In this document: positions 6,747-11,891 of the stretch, piece after piece
How positions within the stretch are numbered: position 1 is the stretch's first letter
Layout of the letters: every line of letters starts with the position of its first letter
Origin: Anaerolineae bacterium
GTDB taxonomy: Bacteria; Chloroflexota; Anaerolineae; J102
Length of the DNA stretch: 11,891 bases
NCBI GenBank assembly: GCA_026992375.1
Contig: JALXAF010000423.1
Coordinates: 1 to 11,891, forward strand
Reading direction: 5' to 3'
Notes under the pieces: generated by a model
Databases searched by the model: none
What the model was told of the DNA's origin: nothing
Seen by the model: only the letters and a program-made list of their open reading frames with translations
Made by a program: the position numbers and the translations under genes

Positions 6747-7467
6747 GACCGAAAACGGAAATCAATTTGCCGCTGTCTTTGGTGAATGGGCTCTTGCTCC
6801 AGTCGCCCCAGCGCGCCACCAGTTTCAGGCCCGCGAGCTGCGCCATCAAATCCAGCTCCGAGGGCCAGATGTAGCGCAGCCGCACCGGATAAAACCGCGC
6901 GCCCGATTCCGTCCAGGCCACATGCTGGCTGTAAATGTGCTGCAACACAGGGTCGTGCCGGGTGACGTCGATGCGCAGATAGCCGTCATCCATCGCCACC
7001 AGACTGATGTTCTGCCCCCGCTGAAACCGCGTCATGTCGGGCATGAAGGTTTCGGTCACGAAAACACCGTCAGGGGCCAGATGTTCGGCCACATTGCGAA
7101 AGCACTGCACCTGCTCTTCTTGCGTGAGGAGGGCGAAGAGGGTATTGAACACCACGAAGATGAGGGGATATTCACCCTGCACGGGCACATCGGCGAAATT
7201 GCCGATGGTGACGGGGATGCGGTAGCCGCCCGGCTTGGCCTGCAATTTCGCCACCATCTTTTCCGAAGCCTCGATGCCGTGCACCATCACGCCCCGGTCT
7301 TGCAGGGGCAGAGCGATGCGTCCGGTGCCAATGCCCAGCTCCAGCGCGGGCCCGCCCCGGGCCAGCTCGGCCAGCGTCTCGATGGCCGCGGGGTCGTAGC
7401 TTTCGTACCAGTCATCATAAATGTGGGCGATGGCGTCGCCGTAAGTGGTTTCGTCGTAAGATTCCAT
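6739..7467 (-). CDS. Class I SAM-dependent methyltransferase
   Basis: 242 residues. A Rossmann-fold methyltransferase with motif I ELGIGTG (43-49), an acidic residue after strand 2 (Glu66 in GIEAS) and a strand-4 region PLIFVVFNTLFALL (101-114). The C-terminal half (about 140-240) resembles small-molecule methyltransferases annotated only as class I SAM-dependent, so the substrate is unknown. The ATG at 7465-7467 is chosen because GAGGAG lies 6 nt upstream; a TTG eight codons earlier is in frame but includes that site. It is cotranscribed with the DUF123 gene (8-bp overlap). Upstream is an AT-rich inverted repeat (7495-7571), and no clean promoter can be picked out there. Confidence 0.88.
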   Translation of the reverse strand: MESYDETTYGDAIAHIYDDWYESYDPAAIETLAELARGGPALELGIGTGRIALPLQDRGVMVHGIEASEKMVAKLQAKPGGYRIPVTIGNFADVPVQGEYPLIFVVFNTLFALLTQEEQVQCFRNVAEHLAPDGVFVTETFMPDMTRFQRGQNISLVAMDDGYLRIDVTRHDPVLQHIYSQHVAWTESGARFYPVRLRYIWPSELDLMAQLAGLKLVARWGDWSKSPFTKDSGKLISVFGRA

Positions 7468-7473
7468 GAAGAG

Positions 7474-7479
7474 CTCCTC
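7474..7479 (-). promoter_or_regulatory. Ribosome binding site deciding the methyltransferase start
   Basis: On the minus strand GAGGAG lies 6 nt before the ATG at 7465-7467. It rules against the upstream in-frame TTG at 7489-7491, which would place this site inside the coding region. Confidence 0.75.
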
Positions 7480-7494
7480 GGATAATGACAACGC

Positions 7495-7571
7495 TTAATG
7501 ATTAATGAATAATGATTAAAGGCTAAATCAGCGTGGTTTCCCCTTTAATCATCAATCATTGATCATTGATT
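7495..7571. repeat. AT-rich inverted repeat of AATGATTA words
   Basis: ATGATTAAAGG (7512-7522) and CCTTTAATCAT (7542-7552) form a perfect 11-bp stem with a 19-nt loop. Outside it both arms continue as loose tandem variants of TTAATGAT (left, from 7495) and ATCATTGATT (right, to 7571). It is far more AT-rich than its surroundings and lies between the aroKB stop and the methyltransferase start. It could serve as terminator for aroKB or as promoter region for the methyltransferase; neither is shown. Confidence 0.6.
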
Positions 7572-7647
7572 CGGGCATGATCGGGCGAAAGGTTGATAGC
7601 TCAACTCACCGCTGGTTATTTCCAATTATGTCTATCGTGTCTTTTTT

Positions 7648-7683
7648 CATCTGCGGAGATCAGCTTTTACTGCGTCATCTGCG
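7648..7683. repeat. Repeat of CATCTGCG words downstream of aroKB
   Basis: CATCTGCGG (7648-7656), ACTGCG and CATCTGCG (7676-7683) are spaced through 36 bp ending 2 bp from the aroKB stop codon. From memory, ATCTGCG strings of this kind are common intergenic filler in many bacterial genomes. The degree of repetition here is modest. Confidence 0.35.
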
Positions 7684-7685
7684 TT

Positions 7686-9287
7686 CTATTTACCGAACAG
7701 ACTCTGCACCGCGGCCAGGGCCTCAGCTTCGCTGACATCGTCATACACGTCCACATCGCCAATGGCCCGAGGCAGCACGAATCGCACCTTGCCGCGCTTG
7801 CGCTTCTTGTCGGTGGACATGGCCTCCACGATGGCCCGGGGATCATAGCCCGAGAGGCTCGCGGGCAGGCCCAGGCGCGTCACCACGCGCTCGACGCGCT
7901 GGGGCAGCTCGGGCGAGCACAGCCCCCGGGCCGCGGCCAGCCGCGCCGCGGCGATGAGCCCAAGTCCCACCGCCTGCCCGTGGGGAATGGCGTAGCCGCT
8001 CACTCGCTCGATGGCGTGGCCGAAGGTGTGGCCCAAATTCAGATGCGCCCGCTCGCCATGCTCGAAGGGATCGCGCTGCACCACCCCGATTTTCACCCGC
8101 AGCGCCCGCGCAATCATCGATTCCATCGACGCGGGGCCGTCGCCCTCCAGTTGTGCGAAAAGCCGGGCGTCCTCGATGATCCCATGCTTGATGACTTCGG
8201 CCAGGCCGTTGCGGAACTCCTCGGGCGGGAGAGTGGACAGCAGATCGGGATCGATGATCACCAGCTCCGGCTGCTTGAACGCGCCCACCAGATTCTTGCC
8301 CTGAGGCAGATCCACGCCCGTCTTGCCCCCCACCGACGAATCCACCATGGCCAGCAACGATGTGGGCATCTGCACAAAGCGCACCCCGCGCAGATAGGTG
8401 GCCGCGGCGAATCCGGCCATATCGCCAATGACGCCGCCGCCCAGCGCCAACACCAGCCCCGAGCGATCCAGGCCCGCGGCCAAAAACTCATCGTAGAGCC
8501 GGGCGATGGTGGCGAGATTCTTGTGCGCCTCGCCCGGGGGCAGCGTCACCAGCGCGGCCCGCACATCCGCCCGGGCGAACGCGTCCAGCAGAGGCCGGGC
8601 CCAGTGCGGGGCCACATGCTCATCGCTGACGATAACCACATCCCCTTGCAGGCCGCGCTCGCGCAGCAGCGCCGGAGCCTCGGTCAGCAGGCCCGCGCCC
8701 AGCAGGATGTCATAGCCCGAGCCATCGGGCAATTGCACCGGCAGCCGCAAAATCCCGCCCAGCCCGTTTTCGGCCAGGGCGATGACCTCATCCGCCACCT
8801 GAACCACGGTTTTGTCCGTCGTGTCGACCCAGTAGGGGATTTCGGCGTAGGCCGCGGCCCGCTGATTCATCAGGGCCATGATGCGCTGCTGCTTGTCGGG
8901 CCCGGCCAGCAGCGGACGATCCGCAGCCTCGCCCACCCGGGCCTCGATGGCGCTGACGCTGGCCGTCAGGCAGATGACCAGGCTGGTGCGAGTCATCATT
9001 TCGCGATTGGCCGGGTCCACCAGCGCGCCGCCGCCGGTGGCGATGACCATGCCCCGTTGCGCGGCCAGCTCTCGCAAGGTCAGCATCTCCAGCGCCCGAA
9101 AATGCGCCTCGCCCCTGGTGGCGAAGATATCGTTGATGCTCATGCCCGCTTCCTGCTCGATGAGATCATCCAGATCTACGAAAGGGCGGCCCAGACGAGC
9201 GGCCACCTCGCGGCCCACTGCGCTTTTGCCCACGCCCATGAAGCCGGTGAGCACGATGTTTGGGGGAGATGATGGTTGGTCTGTCAT
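7686..9287 (-). CDS. aroKB: Bifunctional shikimate kinase / 3-dehydroquinate synthase
   Basis: 533 residues, close to the sum of separate AroK and AroB. Residues 8-170 are shikimate kinase: Walker A GFMGVGKS (15-22), shikimate-binding DLD (Asp38, Asp40), Arg64, the GGG loop (85-87) and lid Arg124 in ADRPLL. Residues about 180-530 are dehydroquinate synthase: NAD-binding GGGVIGDMAG (283-292), PTSLLAMVDSSVGGKTGV (308-325) and metal ligands Glu364 (AEVIKHG), His420 (LGHTFGH) and His436 (PHGQ). The protein would catalyse steps 2 and 5 of the shikimate pathway, DAHP to 3-dehydroquinate and shikimate to shikimate-3-phosphate. All catalytic residues I can check are present. The ATG at 9285-9287 has AAAGGA about 9 nt upstream. 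Such fusions are known, for example in Thermotoga. The gene is divergent from a methyltransferase and near aroA. Confidence 0.96.
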   Translation of the reverse strand: MTDQPSSPPNIVLTGFMGVGKSAVGREVAARLGRPFVDLDDLIEQEAGMSINDIFATRGEAHFRALEMLTLRELAAQRGMVIATGGGALVDPANREMMTRTSLVICLTASVSAIEARVGEAADRPLLAGPDKQQRIMALMNQRAAAYAEIPYWVDTTDKTVVQVADEVIALAENGLGGILRLPVQLPDGSGYDILLGAGLLTEAPALLRERGLQGDVVIVSDEHVAPHWARPLLDAFARADVRAALVTLPPGEAHKNLATIARLYDEFLAAGLDRSGLVLALGGGVIGDMAGFAAATYLRGVRFVQMPTSLLAMVDSSVGGKTGVDLPQGKNLVGAFKQPELVIIDPDLLSTLPPEEFRNGLAEVIKHGIIEDARLFAQLEGDGPASMESMIARALRVKIGVVQRDPFEHGERAHLNLGHTFGHAIERVSGYAIPHGQAVGLGLIAAARLAAARGLCSPELPQRVERVVTRLGLPASLSGYDPRAIVEAMSTDKKRKRGKVRFVLPRAIGDVDVYDDVSEAEALAAVQSLFGK

Positions 9288-9351
9288 TGATGGATGTCCT
9301 TTTGCCTTCGCCCAGACCTCTGAGGCCGGCTGCGACCTCCGAAATCCGCTA

Positions 9352-9378
9352 TTGGCGGCGTGAAAATTGTGTTAGACT
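9352..9378 (+). promoter_or_regulatory. Extended -10 promoter candidate for the UbiE-like methyltransferase
   Basis: TGTTAGACT (9370-9378, with TG at 9370-9371 read as G-T-G-T-TAGACT) gives a -10 TAGACT at 9373-9378. TTGGCG at 9352-9357 lies 15 bp upstream, shorter than ideal. Transcription would begin near 9385, about 37 nt before the ATG. Confidence 0.4.
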
Positions 9379-9391
9379 GAATGTCCACAGG

Positions 9392-9420
9392 ATTGTAGCA
9401 CCATTCTCGAGGATCGTGAA
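9392..9420 (-). promoter_or_regulatory. Promoter candidate for aroKB
   Basis: On the minus strand TACAAT (9392-9397) is preceded by TGC, an extended -10, with TTCACG (9415-9420) at 17-bp spacing. Transcription would start near 9385 and give a leader of about 98 nt. It faces the methyltransferase promoter, and the predicted start points coincide. Confidence 0.45.
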
Positions 9421-9421
9421 G

Positions 9422-10243
9422 ATGACCCACATTACACAAGCCACAGCTCTGCTGAAAAGACAATACCGGGACGCGTCCCGGCTCAACGCCCGCATCGCGC
9501 TGCACGCCCGCTTCAGCGTCAATCCCGAGCCCTGGTGGGGCTGGGTGTGGCGGATGCTGCACTTGCCCGCCCGCGCCCGCATTCTGGAGGTGGGAACCGG
9601 GCCCGCGGATTTCTGGCGGGCCAATCTCGACCGTATCCCCAATGGTTGGGGTATCACCCTCTCTGATTTCTCGCCCGGAATGCTGGCTCAGGCCCGGGCG
9701 AATCTGGGCGAGGCCCGCCAACGCTTCGCGTTCGCCCGCATCAACGTGGTGGATATCCCCTTCCCCGCCGAAACCTTCGATGGCGTTATCGCCAATTTCA
9801 TGCTTTACCACGCCCCCGACCTGGATCAGGCCATCGCCGAGCTGCACCGGGTGCTGAAACCGGGCGGGCGATTGTACGCCGCCACCAACGGCCCGCAAAA
9901 CATGCAGCAACTCAACGATCTGATCCGGCGGCTCGATCCGCAGGCGCTCGATTATCGGACGTCCACGAGCTTCGGATTGAACAATGGCGCTGACGCTCTG
10001 CACCGCCACTTTCCCACCGTCAACCGCTATCACTATGACGATGCGCTGCGGGTGACCGAAGTTGCGCCCCTGGTCGCCTACGCCCTGTCCATGGATCGCT
10101 CCCCTATGCTCTCGCGAAATGCCGAGCCGCTGCAGCGGGCCATCGCCCGCAAAATCGAGGCGGAGGGCGAATTCGTCATCGAGAAGCAATCGGGCCTGTT
10201 CGAGGCGATCAAGGCGTTATATCCAGCTTCGCGCCCAGCCTGA
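9422..10243 (+). CDS. Class I SAM-dependent methyltransferase (UbiE/Methyltransf_11-like)
   Basis: 273 residues from the ATG at 9422, which has GAGG about 10 nt upstream. The frame is open back to 9260, but that part overlaps the start of aroKB and has no conserved content. Motif I is LEVGTGPADFW (55-65), acidic Asp82 follows in TLSDFSPGML, Asp111 begins DIPFPAETFDGV (111-122), and HRVLKPGGRLY (142-152) is typical of Methyltransf_11 and UbiE-like enzymes. The C-terminal 100 residues carry no motif I recognise. The substrate is unknown. The gene lies on the opposite strand between aroKB (divergent) and aroA (convergent), and its last 35 bp overlap the end of aroA. A role in aromatic or quinone metabolism is conceivable from position only. 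Confidence 0.88.
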   Translation: MTHITQATALLKRQYRDASRLNARIALHARFSVNPEPWWGWVWRMLHLPARARILEVGTGPADFWRANLDRIPNGWGITLSDFSPGMLAQARANLGEARQRFAFARINVVDIPFPAETFDGVIANFMLYHAPDLDQAIAELHRVLKPGGRLYAATNGPQNMQQLNDLIRRLDPQALDYRTSTSFGLNNGADALHRHFPTVNRYHYDDALRVTEVAPLVAYALSMDRSPMLSRNAEPLQRAIARKIEAEGEFVIEKQSGLFEAIKALYPASRPA

Positions 10244-11516
10244 GCATGATTTCCTCGAAGCGGGGGAAGGAGTCGGACGCGCAGGCTGCGTCCTCAACGA
10301 TGGTCGCGCCTTCGGCGATGAGGCCCGCCACAGTCAGCGCCATGGCCAACCGGTGATCTCCATGAGAGCTGACGCGTGCGCCGTGCAACGTCGTGGGCCC
10401 GTGCACGATGAAGCCGTCGGGCAACTCCTCGATGTCCGCGCCCAGCTTGCGCAGCTCGGCCACGGTGGTGGCGATGCGGTCGGTCTCCTTCACCCGCAGC
10501 TCCGCTGCATCCCGCACGATGGTGTCGCCCCGGGCCTGGGTGGCGACGACCGCGAACACGGGCAGTTCGTCGATCATGGTCACGATCTGGTCGCCTTGCA
10601 CGGTGACGCCATGTAATTCTGCGGGGCGCACATGCAGATCGCCCGTGGGCTCGCCCGCCATCTCGCCCCAGCCATCCAACTGGATGTCCGCGCCCATGGC
10701 CATGAGCGCCTCCAGCAGGCCCACGCGGGTGGGGTTCACGCCCACGCGCTGGATGGTGAGATGGCTGCCCGCAGCCAGCGCACCCGCGGCCAGCAGAAAC
10801 GCAGCCGACGAGAAATCGCCCGGCACGGTGATGTCCAGGGGCGTCAGAGAGGCACTCGGGCGCTCGGAGGTGATGTATTTGCCCTTGCGAACAATGGGCG
10901 CGCCCATGCTGGTCAACATGCGCTCGGTGTGATCTCGGGCCGGGCCCGGTTCGACGACCACCGTGAGGCCGTCCGCGTACAGTCCGGCCAGCAGCAGGGC
11001 GGTCTTCACCTGGGCGCTGGGCACGGGCAGCTCGTAATCCACGCCGTGCAATGACGCGCCGCTGAGGGCCAGCGGCAGCAGACGCCCGCGCTCCCGGCCA
11101 TGGATGTGCGCGCCCATGCGCCGCAGCGGCTCGGTGACCCGGCCCATGGGCCGCTTGCGCAACTGAGGACTGCCCGCCAGCACGCTGAAGAAATCCTGTC
11201 CAGCCAGCAGCCCGATGAGCAGGCGCACGGTGGTGCCGCTGTTGACGCAATCCAGCACGGTTTCGGGCTCTTGCAGGCCGTTCAGCCCCCGGCCATGCAC
11301 CAACAGCTCGCCCGAATCCGTTTCTCGCACGGTTACGCCCAGGGCGCGCACCACGCCCAGGGTGGCGTTGGTGTCGCCGCTGCGCAGGGGATTGCGGACG
11401 CGGCTGACGCCATCCGCGATGGCTCCGAACAACAGCGCCCGATGGGTGATTGATTTATCGGCGGGGACGGTGGTTGCGCCGGTCAGCGGGCCGGGCATGA
11501 TGATGAAATTGGTCAT
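10209..11516 (-). CDS. aroA: 3-phosphoshikimate 1-carboxyvinyltransferase (EPSP synthase)
   Basis: 435 residues, the usual length. It transfers enolpyruvyl from PEP to shikimate-3-phosphate, step 6 of the shikimate pathway. Motifs are DKSITHR (20-26, Lys21 and Arg26), NSGTTVRLL (92-100), QLRKRPMGRV (118-127), SAQVKTALLL (167-176), Asp316-Glu317 in DELPVFAV and RVKETDR (341-347), with a C-terminal HGDHRLAMAL (385-394). The NSGTT form is like that of Bacillus-type enzymes, and the glycine matching E. coli Gly96 (Gly94) is kept. The ATG at 11514-11516 is chosen over longer options because a promoter at 11563-11591 overlaps the region before it and the next upstream ATG (11583-11585) falls between that promoter's two hexamers. 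No clear Shine-Dalgarno sequence precedes it. The 3' end overlaps the convergent methyltransferase by 35 bp. Confidence 0.96.
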   Translation of the reverse strand: MTNFIIMPGPLTGATTVPADKSITHRALLFGAIADGVSRVRNPLRSGDTNATLGVVRALGVTVRETDSGELLVHGRGLNGLQEPETVLDCVNSGTTVRLLIGLLAGQDFFSVLAGSPQLRKRPMGRVTEPLRRMGAHIHGRERGRLLPLALSGASLHGVDYELPVPSAQVKTALLLAGLYADGLTVVVEPGPARDHTERMLTSMGAPIVRKGKYITSERPSASLTPLDITVPGDFSSAAFLLAAGALAAGSHLTIQRVGVNPTRVGLLEALMAMGADIQLDGWGEMAGEPTGDLHVRPAELHGVTVQGDQIVTMIDELPVFAVVATQARGDTIVRDAAELRVKETDRIATTVAELRKLGADIEELPDGFIVHGPTTLHGARVSSHGDHRLAMALTVAGLIAEGATIVEDAACASDSFPRFEEIMLRLGAKLDITP

Positions 11517-11562
11517 AAGGGTCGTTGGATCGGGTGAGATGGCGGTTATCTGGCAGGGATGA

Positions 11563-11591
11563 ATGATAGCACCATCCGCGGGCATTCTCAA
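11563..11591 (-). promoter_or_regulatory. Sigma-70-like promoter of aroA
   Basis: On the minus strand TTGAGA (11586-11591) and TATCAT (11563-11568) are separated by exactly 17 bp. Transcription would start near 11556, giving a leader of about 40 nt before the ATG. This is the best-matched promoter in the window and supports the shorter aroA start. Confidence 0.55.
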
Positions 11592-11628
11592 ACTCGCCCT
11601 GGTGCATGAGAAATCCAACCGTATTCGC

Positions 11629-11745
11629 GTCATGCTGAGGAGCGCAGTGAGCGGCCTTTTCGCTGCGCTGGATTCCTCGGCGCTGCGGGCCTCGGAATGC
11701 CGCGGGGATTACTTTATACTGAGGGAGTGCAGCGAGCGAAGCATC
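11629..11745. repeat. Composite repeat upstream of aroA
   Basis: Two similar units in direct orientation, CATGCTGAGGAGCGCAGTGA (from 11631) and ATACTGAGGGAGTGCAGCGA (from 11716), flank an imperfect palindrome of CTCGG words (ATTCC at 11672, GGAAT at 11694-11698). The segment is non-coding in every frame that could matter. It resembles a short dispersed intergenic repeat. Only one copy is in the window, so its wider spread cannot be seen here. Confidence 0.5.
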
Positions 11746-11763
11746 TATTGCCCCCCCACTGAA

Positions 11764-11817
11764 CACTGATTACTGCTCACTGATTACTGCTCACTGATTA
11801 CCGACTTACTGATTACC
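11764..11817. repeat. Short tandem repeat, 14-bp CACTGATTACTGCT unit
   Basis: Two perfect copies (11764-11777 and 11778-11791) are followed by degenerate ones (CACTGATTACC at 11792, ACTGATTACC at 11808). The last copy contains the TAA stop (11813-11815) of the partial gene at the right edge, so the repeat starts exactly at the end of that gene. Confidence 0.75.
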
Positions 11818-11891
11818 CCACCCCCAACCACCCCTTCACCCGGCCCGAGGGCAGCAGGCCCAACACTGCCTCCATGTCCTCGACCTTGTGC
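11813..11891 (-). CDS. C-terminal end of an unidentified protein (5' partial)
   Basis: On the minus strand the sequence from the right edge reads 25 codons ending in TAA at 11813-11815. The peptide HKVEDMEAVLGLLPSGRVKG, followed by WLGVG, has the amphipathic, ordinary composition of a protein C-terminus. It uses the GC-rich third positions typical of the other genes, and its stop falls exactly where non-coding repeats begin. I do not recognise the family. It would be the next gene upstream of aroA on the same strand, about 220 bp away from the aroA promoter, so probably a separate transcript. With so little sequence the call is tentative. Confidence 0.45.
   Translation of the reverse strand, partial: HKVEDMEAVLGLLPSGRVKGWLGVG

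Noticed and set aside
7593..9272. Long open frame (559 codons) on the plus strand opposite aroKB
   Set aside because: It mirrors the aroKB coding region. The translation is rich in His, Gln, Arg and Gly with no domain, and aroKB on the other strand has full motifs. It is an artefact of GC-rich codon use.
9260..9421. Extended N-terminus for the UbiE-like methyltransferase
   Set aside because: It would overlap the aroKB start and cross both predicted promoters; the ATG at 9422 has a ribosome site and begins the conserved part.
11764..11817. CRISPR array
   Set aside because: The repeats are 14 bp, directly adjacent and without spacers, so this is a simple tandem repeat.

Overview
The window is GC-rich, densely coded bacterial DNA. 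It carries a fused shikimate kinase/3-dehydroquinate synthase, a NSGTT-type EPSP synthase, a three-subunit molybdenum hydroxylase, several class I methyltransferases and many short word-like intergenic repeats. Together these suggest an environmental bacterium of the Chloroflexota (Anaerolineae-like). That placement is an inference from gene style, not from a marker gene.

Layout. 1-1019 (+): C-terminal part of an AI-2E/PerM-type membrane protein, fused in frame to a complete HAD phosphatase. 1020-1257: convergent junction packed with hairpins. 1258-4948 (-): molybdenum hydroxylase operon in the order FAD subunit, [2Fe-2S] subunit, Mo-cofactor subunit. Its junctions are tightly coupled, and a good promoter lies at 5149-5177. 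5373-6239 (+): a two-domain GNAT protein, preceded by an extended -10 element. 6279-7467 (-): a methyltransferase followed, with an 8-bp overlap, by a small Uri/DUF123 (GIY-YIG-like) protein. 7686-9287 (-): aroKB fusion. 9422-10243 (+): a UbiE-like methyltransferase lying between aroKB and aroA on the opposite strand. 10209-11516 (-): aroA, with its own promoter. 11813-11891 (-): the last 25 codons of an unidentified gene.

How the genes work together. The three hydroxylase subunits form the standard electron path (Mo site, two [2Fe-2S] clusters, FAD). The large subunit, however, has His where the family has its catalytic Glu, so its substrate and even its activity are open. aroKB and aroA supply three steps of the shikimate pathway (3-dehydroquinate synthase, shikimate kinase, EPSP synthase). 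The methyltransferase between them shares a putative face-to-face promoter region with aroKB and overlaps the 3' end of aroA by 35 bp.

Most longer intergenic gaps contain a short repeat of a different type (palindromic, tandem or composite). One of them, a roughly 36-bp stem-loop with GATGCGACGC arms, occurs twice, once at each of two convergent gene junctions. I found no phage, CRISPR, tRNA, rRNA or transposase gene. Nothing here amounts to a clearly new multi-gene system. The best leads are the His-for-Glu hydroxylase, the transporter-phosphatase fusion and the dispersed repeat element.
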